Assembly (NCBI RefSeq): GCF_004682015.1
Contig: NZ_SMLM01000002.1
Coordinates: 868,001-932,000 of the forward strand
Source: Ramlibacter henchirensis
GTDB taxonomy: Bacteria > Pseudomonadota > Gammaproteobacteria > Burkholderiales > Burkholderiaceae_C
Length of the DNA: 64,000 bases
Reading direction: 5' to 3'
The position numbers and the translations under genes are program-made. Numbering within the stretch: position 1 is the first letter of the stretch; each line of letters begins with the position of its first letter. This document shows, one piece after another, positions 1 to 9,188 of the stretch. The notes under the pieces are model-generated. The model saw nothing but the letters and a program-made list of their open reading frames with translations, did no database searches and was not told the origin of the DNA.

Positions 1-292
1 CCCGGGTCGCCCGGCTATGTGCGGAGGCGAGAAAGCCGCTAGGCATTTTCGTTACTGACCCTTCCGAGTGCTCGACTTTCATGGGCGAGGGCATCAGCTT
101 TTTTATCGTAGGTTCCGATCAATCTGCGGTGCTGAAGTACTTCCGCGACACAGTCGCCCATTTCCCGGCTCGGTAGCGCGCCTTAGACATCTTGCTGCGG
201 TGTCGCCAGCTGAGGAGGCGATGGAACAAGTCGCATGCGGTATAACCAAGGGTGATGCCGCGCGAACGTGACGCCTGCTCAGGAGAAGATGC
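1..292. other. Gene-poor leader with probable 3' relic of an ORF
   Basis: No intact gene is visible. The plus strand reads as protein up to a stop just before the LysR start (ending ..KGDAART). The same ending (..QGCDAPRT) is recognisable on the minus strand near 5276-5330, next to a LysR relic. This may therefore be the tail of a gene that once preceded LysR. The ribosome-binding site for LysR (AGGAGA, 281-286) lies here. Confidence 0.4.
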
Positions 293-1222
293 TTGGATCT
301 CCGTCAAATTCGCACTTTTGTCCATATTGCCGAACTCCGTAGCTTCACGCGGTCCGCGACGTTTCTGCACGTCAGTCAGCCAGCCTTGAGTCGGCAAATC
401 CGACTGCTGGAAGAAGAGCTCAACTTGAAGCTTTTCCACCGGTTTGGGCACGGCGTGGAACTCACCATTGATGGAATAGACTTTCTTGAGCGGTGCCAGC
501 GCATGTTGGCCGACTTCGAGTCATTGCGGCACGACTTCTTGTTGAAGGGCAAAAGCAGCACTGCTTCCGGAGCCGTCAGTATCGGCTTGCCAGTTCCTGC
601 AACCCGCTTCATCTCGGCCGAGTTCTTGGAGGATCTGAGAACTGCGTACCCCATGGTGCAAGTGCGGATTGCAGAGGGCTTTAGCGCACTGCTTCATGAA
701 TGGCTGCTGAGCGGCAGCCTTGACTTGGCGATCCTTTTCGAGCCGCGCCCTAGCAAGATCCTGACGCACGAGCCTCTCTTGGTTGAAGACCTTTGCGCGA
801 TACGGAGTGTCAAGAGCATCAATGCCGGCCAGACTTTTATGGAAGCGCAGGAGCTCCAATCGACGCCGTTGGTTCTCCCGCACAGGCCGCACGTGCTACG
901 TGACCTACTGGATGGCCTGCAGTTCACCAAACCTCATATCATTGAGGTCAGTGCGACGTCCGTCATGGTCGAGCTCGCCCGATGCGGGTTGGGTACTGCC
1001 ATTCTTCCGCAAGCGTCGGTAGACGTTGCGCAACGCGCGGGGGACGTTGTCGCACTGCCCATCATCAACCCTGCCCTCAGCTGGAAAGTCTCCGTCTGCT
1101 ATTCGAGCACTCGGTCGCTTACTCCCGCTGCCGAGGTCGTTCTCGAGCTGCTGCGCGCCGAAGTCACGAAAAAGGTTCGCTCCGGCTCCTGGACTGCGCG
1201 CCTCGTGGGGCGAAACAGCTGA
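293..1222 (+). CDS. LysR-family transcriptional regulator
   Basis: A 309-residue protein of normal LysR length. Residues 1-60 form the winged helix-turn-helix (MDLRQIRTFVHIAE..., with SQPALSRQIRLLEEEL as the recognition region). The rest is the two-lobed effector-binding domain. The start is TTG with AGGAGA six bases upstream; the ATG four bases earlier is out of frame. LysR proteins usually activate a neighbouring operon in response to an aromatic or carboxylic ligand, so the TauD-type gene downstream is a possible target, although a Bug relic separates them. Pieces of a near-identical gene occur on the minus strand at 5160-5290. Confidence 0.93.
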   Translation: MDLRQIRTFVHIAELRSFTRSATFLHVSQPALSRQIRLLEEELNLKLFHRFGHGVELTIDGIDFLERCQRMLADFESLRHDFLLKGKSSTASGAVSIGLPVPATRFISAEFLEDLRTAYPMVQVRIAEGFSALLHEWLLSGSLDLAILFEPRPSKILTHEPLLVEDLCAIRSVKSINAGQTFMEAQELQSTPLVLPHRPHVLRDLLDGLQFTKPHIIEVSATSVMVELARCGLGTAILPQASVDVAQRAGDVVALPIINPALSWKVSVCYSSTRSLTPAAEVVLELLRAEVTKKVRSGSWTARLVGRNS

Positions 1223-1337
1223 CGCAGCCACCGTCAAAGCAAGTACACATTCAGCAGCGGTAGGGCGGCGGACTTGATGGACCTGACGGCGATCTCGTCG
1301 AGTCGTGTGCGGACGGCGGTGCGAGGGTGACCAGTGT

Positions 1338-1625
1338 TCAGTCGATGGTGCGACCGATGCTGTGCGCAACCTTGCCCCATTTCTTGACCTCAAAGGCTAT
1401 GTATTTCTGGAATTTTTCCGGTGAACGGTCGACCTCCTCTCCACCATCTTCATTGCGAAATTCGGGTGCTTTAATCAGTCCGATTAACTTCCCCGTTATC
1501 TGTCTGATGATGTCTGCCGGCGCTCCCGCGGGGCCTGCAAGTGCAGACCAGGAGGCCGCCTCAACAGCGGGAAATCCCGCGTCCGCCATTCGGAACATTC
1601 GGCCTCAGCGGAAAGCGCTTCTCTG
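1338..1625 (-). pseudogene. Relic of a Bug/TctC-type periplasmic receptor (C-terminal third)
   Basis: The minus strand encodes MADAGFPAVEAASWSALAGP followed by PAGAPADIIRQI and a WGKVAHSIG end. This is the typical last 85 residues of a Bug receptor. Upstream, the usual LPNVP segment is still readable but in another frame, and the N-terminal two thirds are gone. Confidence 0.8.
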
Positions 1626-1906
1626 TTGTCGCCCCAAGCCCCTGACACGCCCCGAAGGAGTGGGAGCCGCGCGGATCAGATTAAGAAGAAACGTTGACTG
1701 GGGTCATTTGAGTTCACCGGCCTCATAGCTTCCGGGCCGACCGTCGACATGATCGCGACAAGCAAGCGCGAACAGGCGCCGCCATCACTCGAGGTTATAC
1801 CTACCGGATGCGAACTCTATTGGCCATGCCGTACGGAGGAAGCTAAAGTGCTTGCTTCCCACAACAGCTGAAGTTACCGCGAATGCGGTACAAGGAGACT
1901 TTAAAA

Positions 1907-2758
1907 GTGCCAATCAAGACGCGCCAGCTTTCCTCAGGAATCGGCGTCGAAGTTTTGGACCTAGACCTTAGGTCGAACATCGACGAGGCCACCTTCAAGG
2001 ATATCCGCAAAGCGTGGACCGACAACGTGATCCTGTTGTTCCGCAACCAAACGCTCAATAACGAACAGCATGTGGCATTCAGCCGGCGCTTCGGCACCCT
2101 AGACAACCATGACGCGATTGCGCGCTTGCGGGATCCCGATGCCCACGAGATTCTTCCTGTGCTCAACATTCCGGGAGAGAATCGCCTGCGCGTCGGTGCG
2201 CAGTGGCATTCGGACCTGTCTCATTCGGTGAACCCACCCCAAGCTTCGCTGCTGCGCTGCGAGGAGATTCCGCCGATCGGGGGCGACACCATGTTCAGCA
2301 ATATGTTCCTCGCCTACGACGAGCTCTCAGACACGATGAAGAAGGTCGTCGATCCGTTGTGGTGCATTCACGACCTCACGATTGCACGCCACAATGTTGG
2401 CAAGTACGAGGAAGTGCGCAAGCGCCAGCCGCCGGTCGCCCAACCCCTCGTACGCGTGCATCCGGAGAATGGGCGCAAGGCCTTGTATGTGAGCGAGTTC
2501 GCCTCCGCAAGCATCGTCGGCATGACTCTGGAAGAGTCGCGCCCGCTGCTCGACTTCTTGTTCCGGCACACATCGCGCCCGGAGTTCACCTATCGCCACC
2601 GTTGGGCTCCCGGAGATTTGATCATTTGGGACAACCGCAGCGCCACTCACTTGGCGCTGGACGACTACGACTTCGGATACGCGCGCCGTCTTTATCGAAC
2701 GACGGTACTTGGTGAGGTGTCGGGCCGGTTGGCCCAGCCGGCCGAAATCGTCACCTGA
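1907..2758 (+). CDS. TauD/TfdA-family Fe(II)/2-oxoglutarate dioxygenase
   Basis: About 283 residues. The metal-binding HxD is in QWHSDLSH (H101, D103). The distal histidine lies in the WDNRSATHLA segment and the 2-oxoglutarate-binding arginine in RRLYRTT. The family hydroxylates small sulfonates, aryloxyacids or similar acids, with decarboxylation of 2-oxoglutarate. I chose GTG at 1907 because AAGGAG sits nine bases upstream and the protein then begins like its relatives; an ATG at 1883 in the same frame is possible. A lyase gene follows. The first 20 residues closely resemble a relic at 13357-13416. Confidence 0.9.
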   Translation: MPIKTRQLSSGIGVEVLDLDLRSNIDEATFKDIRKAWTDNVILLFRNQTLNNEQHVAFSRRFGTLDNHDAIARLRDPDAHEILPVLNIPGENRLRVGAQWHSDLSHSVNPPQASLLRCEEIPPIGGDTMFSNMFLAYDELSDTMKKVVDPLWCIHDLTIARHNVGKYEEVRKRQPPVAQPLVRVHPENGRKALYVSEFASASIVGMTLEESRPLLDFLFRHTSRPEFTYRHRWAPGDLIIWDNRSATHLALDDYDFGYARRLYRTTVLGEVSGRLAQPAEIVT

Positions 2759-2906
2759 CGCTTCGTCCGCTGCTCTCGGCATTCGGCGCACTTGCGGTGG
2801 TCAACCGTCCGCGCGCATGCTGGGGATGTCCGAAGACGAGATAGCCAGAGTGCGGCGGGACAAGGTATCTAATAACGCACGATGTAACAACAGAAAGAGG
2901 CACGGT

Positions 2907-3761
2907 ATGGCCGCAAAGTTGACTGAATTGTTGGACCGAGGAGGGCTGATCACGGCCCCAGGCGTCGGCGATGCGCTGACGGCGCGCTTGGTGGCGCGGG
3001 CAGGCTTTCCCTGCGTTTCAATGTCCGGCTTTCAAGTCGCAGCCACATTCGGCTACCCAGATATCGGCTTGGTGACATTGAACGAGATGGTAGACCAGGC
3101 TGCACGCATATGCGCTGCGGTCGATTTACCTGTCATCGTCGACGGGGATAACGGTCACGGCAACGCGCTCAACACTATGAGGACCGTTCGCGAGTTCGAG
3201 CGCACTGGCGCTGCGGCAATCCACTTGGAAGATCAGTCGCTGCCCAAGAAATGCGGCCACATGCAAGGTCATAAGCTGATCGATGCGGGCGAGATGTGCG
3301 GAAAGTTGCGCGCGGCCGCCGACGCAAGGGCCAGCTCGGATTTCCTAATCATTGCGCGGTCCGATGCCATTCCCAATGAGGGGCTCGAAGCTGCTATCGA
3401 GCGCGGCGCCCGTTATCGCGAAGCGGGGGCAGACGCAATCATGGTCATGGGACCTCGTAGCCGAGACGACCTGGTGCGCTACAGGGAAGCCGTACAAGGA
3501 CCGTTGGTGGTCACGATGGGCAGCTGGGCGTTCGACGTCTCCAGCGAGGAACTCCTGGCCCTGGGGTACCAACTCGTTCTCTACCCTCTTACCACGATGC
3601 GGCGCGCCACCCAAGCCGTATCGGAATGCCTGGACGAACTACGCGACGCGGGCCGATACGACCACTCCAGGCCGGACGTCATGACCCTGCACGAGCTCAA
3701 CCATGTGCTCGGCCTGGAGGAGTTCGTTAAAGAGGAACGGCAGTACGCTACTGGGTTCTGA
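2907..3761 (+). CDS. Isocitrate lyase/PEP mutase-family C-C lyase
   Basis: 284 residues, a usual length for methylisocitrate lyase, dimethylmalate lyase or oxaloacetate decarboxylase-like members. The Mg-binding segment VDGDNGHGN and the catalytic-loop motif PKKCGHMQGH (active-site Cys) are present, as is the IARSDA strand. The family cleaves 2-hydroxy dicarboxylates retro-aldol fashion. The ATG at 2907 has AGAGG seven bases upstream; the reading frame is open further upstream, but that part has no family similarity. It follows the TauD-type gene by about 150 bases in the same direction, so a shared catabolic role is plausible. The exact substrate is not determinable. Confidence 0.88.
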   Translation: MAAKLTELLDRGGLITAPGVGDALTARLVARAGFPCVSMSGFQVAATFGYPDIGLVTLNEMVDQAARICAAVDLPVIVDGDNGHGNALNTMRTVREFERTGAAAIHLEDQSLPKKCGHMQGHKLIDAGEMCGKLRAAADARASSDFLIIARSDAIPNEGLEAAIERGARYREAGADAIMVMGPRSRDDLVRYREAVQGPLVVTMGSWAFDVSSEELLALGYQLVLYPLTTMRRATQAVSECLDELRDAGRYDHSRPDVMTLHELNHVLGLEEFVKEERQYATGF

Positions 3762-3889
3762 GTCCTTCGGCTCTTAAAGGCGGAGGCATGCTCTGCTGCG
3801 AGCTATTCCGGAGAGAGGCTGATCAATGAGCGCCGATGGTCTGTGCAGTGACCGCAGTACCGTGATGACTCGTTTATCGGCACGCATCC

Positions 3890-4138
3890 GCGCCATTGAA
3901 ACGAGCGCTACGACATTGCCGGCGTCCTTGGCGCAATACTGCGGGAGGCCCCCATGGCCGTCGAAGCCGATCACGCGGTCCCCCATCGCGAAAGAGTCCA
4001 CTCCCTCGCCGAAGGCGAGGCCGTTCCCGCGAATTCGGTGCCCGGGCTGAACTGCGCGGGGGATTACGGCGCCGCCACCTCTTCGATGGCGAGCATCTCG
4101 CGTGGCGGGCCGTAGCGCCCGCAGATCAATGCTTTCAC
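3890..4138 (-). pseudogene. Relic of an NAD(P)H:quinone oxidoreductase (MDR family)
   Basis: From a GTG, the minus strand reads VKALICGRYGPPREMLAIEE, then a stop, then PGTEFAGTASPS, then, after a frame change, GDRVIGFDGHGGLPQYCAKD. These are three consecutive blocks of a zinc-less quinone oxidoreductase N-terminus, with the GroES-like core deleted and at least one frameshift. It lies just downstream of a Bug gene. Confidence 0.75.
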
Positions 4139-4158
4139 GCGGCGGGACCCGCGGAGGT

Positions 4159-5145
4159 CTAGTCGAGTTTCGCGCCGGATTCCTTGATGAGAACCGCCCA
4201 GTGGTCCACGTCCTTCTTCATGAAGTCGGCGAACTCGGCAGAGGTACCCGTGGCGATCGAGCCGCCCAGGCCATTGATTTTTGCGACCAGCTGCGGGACC
4301 TTGCCGGCCCGTGCGATGGCGGAGTTGAGCTTCTCGATCACGTCCGGCGGCGTGCCGGCGGGCGCGACCACGCCGAACCACGGCGCGACGGAAAAACCGG
4401 GCAGGCCCGATTCGGCGAGCGTCGGCACGTTCGGCAATGCCGGAACGCGCGTCAGCGACGTCACTGCAAGGGGCTTCAAGCTGCCAGCCGTGATGTGCGA
4501 CAGCGAGTCCGCCGTATTTGACATGGCCATCGGGATCTGGCCGCCGATCAGGTCCATCAGCGCGGGCGGTGTGCCCTTGTATGGAACGTGCGTGGCCCGC
4601 ACGCCCGCGCGCTTGACGAACACCGCGCCCGCGATGTGTGTACCGGTCCCATTACCGCCGGAGCCGTAGTTCCAGGACGTGTCGCCCTTCTTGATCAGGG
4701 CGATCAGCTCCTGCACGTTGCTGGCGGGAACCTTGTTGTTCACTAGCAGCACGTTCGGGATGATGGCCCAGCGGGAGACAGGCGCGAAGTCCGTCTGCAC
4801 GTTGTAGGGCACCTTGTCGTACAGCGCGTAGTTGGCCGCGAGCGGGCCCTGGTTGCCGAACAGCACGGTGTAACCATCCGCGGGCGCCTTCGCCACAGTG
4901 GTCGCGGCGATCATGCCGCCGCCGCCGGCCTGGTTGAAGATCACGATGGGCTGCGCCAGGTACTCCGACAGCTTGGCTGCCAGGTCGCGCGCCATCAGGT
5001 CGGTGGCGCCGCCGGCCGGGCCCGGCACTACCATGCGGATGGGCTTGTTGGGGTAGTCGCTCTGCGCGAGCGCGGAGGCCACGCCCACGGCGAGAGCCGC
5101 CGCCACGGCCACGGGATAAAGAACGATCTTGATTAGTTTGTGCAT
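4159..5145 (-). CDS. Bug/TctC-type tripartite tricarboxylate receptor protein
   Basis: 328 residues. An N-terminal signal peptide (about residues 1-27, ending ALAQS) is followed by the Bug core YPNKPIRMVVPGPAGGATD, the ligand-loop FNQAGGGGMIAAT, GYTVLFGNQGPLA, a Tyr-Lys pocket (HVPYKG) and the C-terminal LPNVPTLAESGLPGF signature. It should bind a carboxylate in the periplasm. No TctA/TctB membrane genes are near. LysR and SDR relics lie immediately upstream on the same strand, suggesting it has lost its former operon partners. Confidence 0.93.
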   Translation of the reverse strand: MHKLIKIVLYPVAVAAALAVGVASALAQSDYPNKPIRMVVPGPAGGATDLMARDLAAKLSEYLAQPIVIFNQAGGGGMIAATTVAKAPADGYTVLFGNQGPLAANYALYDKVPYNVQTDFAPVSRWAIIPNVLLVNNKVPASNVQELIALIKKGDTSWNYGSGGNGTGTHIAGAVFVKRAGVRATHVPYKGTPPALMDLIGGQIPMAMSNTADSLSHITAGSLKPLAVTSLTRVPALPNVPTLAESGLPGFSVAPWFGVVAPAGTPPDVIEKLNSAIARAGKVPQLVAKINGLGGSIATGTSAEFADFMKKDVDHWAVLIKESGAKLD

Positions 5146-5159
5146 CTATGTCTCCAGGT

Positions 5160-5290
5160 CAGGGACCGAATTGGATCTCCAAGTCAAGGCTGCCGACCGG
5201 CGACCGGTGGAAAAGCTTTAAGTTGAGCTCGCTTACAGCAGTCGGATGGTCCAAGCATCTTCTCCTGAGCAGGGGTCACGTTCGCGGTGC
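5160..5290 (-). pseudogene. Relic of a LysR regulator, internally deleted
   Basis: The minus strand matches three separated blocks of the LysR gene at 293. These are its leader, ribosome-binding site and start (257-298), the end of the HTH (about 398-446, AGCTTTTCCACCGG) and a short central block (712-741, GGCAGCCTTGACTTGG). The intervening DNA is deleted and a stop interrupts the frame. The order of the blocks is preserved. Confidence 0.85.
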
Positions 5291-5415
5291 ATCACATCCT
5301 TGGCTAAGCAGAGTGCGATCCTGTGGCGCAGGCTGGAGCCAGGACACACGCGGCCCCATTTCGATGTTGCTGGCCACGCGAGTGATGTGTTCGCGATCCC
5401 ACCCGACCGCAAGCA

Positions 5416-5592
5416 GTTGGATTCCCATTGCCGGATTTGATCCACCCATGCCCGCATTCTTCGGAAGGGCAGCAATCACATCACGAACGTGCGCATCGCG
5501 TCACGGTGTTCCTTGCTAAACAAAAAGTGTAGGTTGGGACGCGACCGGCAGCAAATACCAAGTAATCCCAGCAGCTATAACCCAGCCTAATG
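5416..5592 (-). pseudogene. Relic of an SDR gene: leader joined to its 3' tail
   Basis: On the minus strand 5592-5502 matches the leader of the SDR gene at 6306 (6171-6261). 5498-5416 matches the end of that gene (7178-7260, encoding ALPKNAGIVGSNPAMGIQL). About 0.9 kb of coding sequence between them has been removed at a junction sharing ACG. What remains cannot encode an enzyme. Confidence 0.85.
5502..5592. repeat. Left arm of inverted repeat (partner 6171-6261)
   Basis: About 91 bp, roughly 90% identical to 6171-6261 in opposite orientation (shared core TATAGCTGCTGGGATTACTT, then GGTCGCGTCCCAACCTAC). It is the duplicated upstream region of the SDR gene. One translation of both arms is also conserved (VIAAGITWYLLPVASQPT), hinting that the segment was once coding. 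Confidence 0.85.
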
Positions 5593-6170
5593 GAACGCAC
5601 GGTCGCCTCGCGACGACGTGCGCGGAGCCCAGTGATTGCGTTTTCGCGTTCCGCCTCAGATCCGTCAGATCCGGAGGGTGATGCACACGAAATGCGATCA
5701 AGAGCATCAACGCGAGGCTCCGCAAGATCATCAAGTCACGCGGGCACTTCCCGAGCGATGACGCTTGCCGAGCAAGCTGACCTGGTGGCGTTGCGCAACA
5801 TAACCGCCGGGGGGCGAGCGGCGCAAAACTGTAAAGAGGCAACGAACCAGTTCGCGATCTTCTACGAAGAGCGATTCACGAAAACACCAGCATGAGACGC
5901 AGACCGACTTGCTACCGCGTCCGTCGCTCGTAGCAAGCGACGCTCGCCGCCCGTGGGCAAGTCCCAGCGCCTTCAACACAAAATTCAGACAGCCCCCAAG
6001 GACGGTTTGTAGTTTCGCTGTCCGGACCTTTCACCGCATTCTCAGCGCCAGCCTGCGCCGCCCTGGGAATGCACCGCCGAAAATCCACTTCGCTGCGCGA
6101 TTCATCCCGGTCAGCTAGTGCTTTCCCTCGGCGGCGGGTCCAGTCGATGTGTGAGTCCCGTCGTCCCATT
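5593..6170. other. No recognisable gene between the inverted repeat arms
   Basis: About 580 bases lacking a convincing ORF, promoter or RNA. All open frames here are short and without family features. Confidence 0.5.
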
Positions 6171-6261
6171 AGGCCAGGTTATAGCTGCTGGGATTACTTG
6201 GTATTTGCTACCGGTCGCGTCCCAACCTACATTTTTTGTTCAGCGAGGGAGCACCGTGACG
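6171..6261. repeat. Right arm of inverted repeat (partner 5502-5592)
   Basis: The intact-side copy of the duplicated leader, ending about 45 bases before the SDR start, so it probably contains that gene's promoter. An AT-rich run (ACATTTTTTGTT) lies in it. Confidence 0.8.
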
Positions 6262-6305
6262 ACTTGTCGCCCCTCGACGTTCTACCGAATCTGCTGGAAA
6301 CAAGA

Positions 6306-7301
6306 ATGGAGTCTATGGACATGACTAAGGATGCGACGCCAGGGAAGCCTGTCCGGCTGGACGGCAAGGTAGCAATAGTGACCGGTTCCGCCGCAGGGTG
6401 GGGCCGCAGTATTGCGGAATGCTTGGCCGAGCGAGGAGCGTATGTGGCGATCAACGGCCGTCAGCAAGCCGCTATCGATGAGGCCGTGTCCCAGATCAAC
6501 GCCGCCGGTGGTCGAGCCATCGGGGTGCCCGCCGATGTGTCCGATGTGTCGCAGGTAGAGCGACTCATCGATACTGTGCGCTCGAAGTTCGGGCGACTCG
6601 ACATCATGATCAACAATGCGGCCGGTAGCAATGCGCCATCCTCCTTGCTGGACATGACGAACGAGGACTGGGACTCAAGGATCGCGTCCGTGCTGAACAG
6701 CGTCTTTTACGGGTGCAGGGCTGCGGCGCGAGCAATGGTTGCGCAGGGAGGCGGTGGTCGAATCATCAACATGGTTGGAGCAACCGGACTCTATGGGATG
6801 GCGGGCACCTCCGCTTACGCATCAGGTAAGGGTGCCGTTCTCACTGCGACCTACAGTTGGGCTTTGGAATTGGCTGAGTTCGGCGTAACCGTCAACGCCG
6901 TCCGCGCGGGCGTCCGCACCGCAACGACCATGCCGAGGATCGAGAAAATGCGGGCCAAGCTTAAGGAATTGGGTCAATCAGCGGTGCCAAGCGCGCGCGA
7001 CCTTGGGTTCTTTGAACCCCATGAGGCAGCGGGTCCGGTCGTATGGCTTGCCTCGGAAGCGGCTGCTCACGTGACAGGGCGTTTGATCGGCATCGACGGA
7101 CCAAAGGTGACCATCTATGGTACGAGCCAGCCCACACATCAGCTGTTTCATGAACCGTTCTGGGACGTTGACACGGTCGATGCGCACGCTCGTGGTGTCC
7201 TTGCTGCCCTTCCGAAGAATGCGGGCATCGTCGGATCAAATCCGGCAATGGGAATCCAACTACCCGGCTACAAAGGGGACTTCAAGCCGCCCTCCGCATA
7301 A
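6306..7301 (+). CDS. SDR-family oxidoreductase with atypical active site and long tail
   Basis: 331 residues from ATG 6306; ATG 6321 (MTKDATPGKPVRLDGKVAI) is an alternative. The Rossmann motif TGSAAGWGRSI, NNAAG and the catalytic YASGK are present. The position 13 residues before the Tyr, normally Ser (..ISSATG..), is Gly (MVGATG), so catalysis may be impaired or altered. The C-terminus extends about 40 residues past the usual SDR end; part of that tail is repeated in the relic at 5416-5498. A Bug gene follows after 49 bases, suggesting co-transcription. Confidence 0.85.
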   Translation: MESMDMTKDATPGKPVRLDGKVAIVTGSAAGWGRSIAECLAERGAYVAINGRQQAAIDEAVSQINAAGGRAIGVPADVSDVSQVERLIDTVRSKFGRLDIMINNAAGSNAPSSLLDMTNEDWDSRIASVLNSVFYGCRAAARAMVAQGGGGRIINMVGATGLYGMAGTSAYASGKGAVLTATYSWALELAEFGVTVNAVRAGVRTATTMPRIEKMRAKLKELGQSAVPSARDLGFFEPHEAAGPVVWLASEAAAHVTGRLIGIDGPKVTIYGTSQPTHQLFHEPFWDVDTVDAHARGVLAALPKNAGIVGSNPAMGIQLPGYKGDFKPPSA

Positions 7302-7350
7302 CGATTGCGGGCGTTTTACGCAGGATTTGGCGCAAGCGAAGGAGACAGGC

Positions 7351-8304
7351 ATGGATTTCATTCGCATCGCATTTGGCGTCGCCGCAGTCTCACTCGCATG
7401 CGGCATCGCAGCCCAGCCCTACCCCAACAGGCCGCTGAGATTCGTGGTGCCCTTTGCCGTGGCCGGCTCGAGCGATGGAGCCGCGCGCCTGATGGCGGAG
7501 CGCTTCTCGGCCCTGCTCGGCCAGGTGGTCGTGGTGGAGAACAAGGCCGGTGCCGGCGGCATCGTCGGTACCGACTACGTCGCGAAGTCGCGCCCCGACG
7601 GCTACACCTTCGTGTGGGCGGGCTCCAACGCGTTCGCCGGCGGCGCCAAGAACATGCCCTTCTCGCCCGTCAACGATTTTGAGCCCGTCTGCCTTGTCGG
7701 CACGATCTCGTACATCCTCACCGTCTCGCCGACGCTGGGCGTGAAGACCGTGAAGGAATTGGTCGACCTGGCCAAGTCCAGCAGCAAGCCCCTCGCCTAT
7801 GCGTCGCCCGGCAACGGCGGCGGCAGCCACATGAGCATGGAGATGTTGCAGCACAAGGCAGGCATCAACCTCCTCAATGTCCAGTACAAGGGCTCCGCAG
7901 CGGCGGTCACCGACGTGCTCGCCGGCCACGTGCCGATCGTGTTCGAAACCGTCTCGTCGGTGGCGCAGCACGTGCAGACCGGCAAGCTCATCGCGCTAGC
8001 CACGTCGTCCACGAAGCGCCTGCCCGGTCTGCCGAACGTCCCCACGATGAAGGAAGCGGGCTACGACTTTTCCGTCGCGGGTTGGGCCGGGCTGGCCCTG
8101 CCCGCGGACACGGCCCCGGCCATCGTCGCCAGGCTCGACGGTGCCTGCCGGACCGTTCTGAACCAGGCCGATGCCGTCGACACCATCAACCGCAAGTTCG
8201 GCTGGGAAGTCGAATACCTCGACCCGGCTGCCTTCGGCGAATTCATCAAAGCCCAGGTCACCGCGTGGAGCGAGATGACCGCCATTTCGAAAATCAAGGA
8301 ATGA
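7351..8304 (+). CDS. Bug/TctC-type tripartite tricarboxylate receptor protein
   Basis: 317 residues. A short signal peptide (to about residue 21, CGIAAQ) precedes YPNRPLRFVVPFAVAGSSDG. Other Bug hallmarks are VVENKAGAGGIVGTDYVAKS, VQYKGSAAAVTDVLAGHVPI and LPGLPNVPTMKEAGYDF. AAGGAG lies nine bases before ATG 7351. Its neighbours, SDR upstream and cupin-like protein 50 bases downstream, are all in the same direction and probably form one unit. The ligand is unknown. Confidence 0.93.
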   Translation: MDFIRIAFGVAAVSLACGIAAQPYPNRPLRFVVPFAVAGSSDGAARLMAERFSALLGQVVVVENKAGAGGIVGTDYVAKSRPDGYTFVWAGSNAFAGGAKNMPFSPVNDFEPVCLVGTISYILTVSPTLGVKTVKELVDLAKSSSKPLAYASPGNGGGSHMSMEMLQHKAGINLLNVQYKGSAAAVTDVLAGHVPIVFETVSSVAQHVQTGKLIALATSSTKRLPGLPNVPTMKEAGYDFSVAGWAGLALPADTAPAIVARLDGACRTVLNQADAVDTINRKFGWEVEYLDPAAFGEFIKAQVTAWSEMTAISKIKE

Positions 8305-8354
8305 CGTTCTGCGAGGCGCTGGCGTGGCGCCGGCGTTGTTCCGAGGAGACCAGC

Positions 8355-9134
8355 ATGATCACCACAGGCACTCGGGCTTCGGGCACAGCCAAGCGCCGCC
8401 CCGTCCAGGTCGACGGCGGCACGTTTCACAAGAGCGAATGGATGGACTCGGGCCAGAAGCCCGGCGTCACGCCCACCGTGTTCCTGGCCGAGCAACCCGC
8501 CAACTACCACCTGCAGTCGCACTTCCATCGCGAGAACCAGTTCCAGCTCTTCATCGACGGTGCCGGCAGCATCGGCAAGCGGGAGCTCGGCCCCGTGGTC
8601 GTGCACTATGCGGGCGCGTTCACAGGCTACGGCCCGATCGATTCGGGTCCGCAGGGCCTCAAGTACTTCACCATCCGCTCCCGCTTCGACATGGGCATGG
8701 TTCCGTCGACCGAAGCGCGCACGCGCATGCCGCGGGGTCCCAAGCGGCACGCCACGTCCGACGCGCTGCAACGCTCCACGCCCGAGGCCCTCGCCGCGCG
8801 CACCGCGATGTCGGAAGAAGTGGTCATCCCGGCGGAAGCCGGCATGGGCGCGCGCCTGAACCGTATGCCGCTCGGCTCGAGCTATCCCGTCCACCACGTC
8901 GACGGCAGCGAAGGCTGCTTCATCTTCGTGATCAACGGCACGCTCGAGCATGAAGGCCGCAGCTACGGACAGTGGGAACACTTCTTCCTGCCTCAGGGCG
9001 AAACGGCGAGCATGGCCGCAGGCAAGGGCGGCGCCGAAGTACTGACGCTGTCCATTCCGCCGCGCGCCGACGCCTATGCGGATGCACCGACGGCAGTGCA
9101 ACTGCTCGCCACCGGCGAGGCTGTCGCGAATTGA
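8355..9134 (+). CDS. Cupin-fold protein of unknown specificity
   Basis: 259 residues with a strong ribosome-binding site (GAGGAG). Residues about 50-90 carry a cupin-like first motif (SHFHRENQFQLFIDGAGSIG). Residues about 170-230 look like a second barrel (SSYPVHHVDGSEGCFIF, QWEHFFLPQGE), so a bicupin is likely. The His/Glu pattern HFHRENQ could bind a metal. It follows the Bug gene by 50 bases. I do not recognise a named enzyme; an isomerase or dioxygenase-like role in the same small pathway is possible. Confidence 0.65.
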   Translation: MITTGTRASGTAKRRPVQVDGGTFHKSEWMDSGQKPGVTPTVFLAEQPANYHLQSHFHRENQFQLFIDGAGSIGKRELGPVVVHYAGAFTGYGPIDSGPQGLKYFTIRSRFDMGMVPSTEARTRMPRGPKRHATSDALQRSTPEALAARTAMSEEVVIPAEAGMGARLNRMPLGSSYPVHHVDGSEGCFIFVINGTLEHEGRSYGQWEHFFLPQGETASMAAGKGGAEVLTLSIPPRADAYADAPTAVQLLATGEAVAN

Positions 9135-9188
9135 GTGCCCCGCCCCCCGCACCCTAACTCCACCGCGTTTTTTTTATTGGATGACAAC

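Noticed and set aside
9135..9180. Rho-independent terminator at the T8 run (9168-9175)
   Set aside because: No GC stem precedes the T-run; the C-rich stretch before it has no complementary arm.
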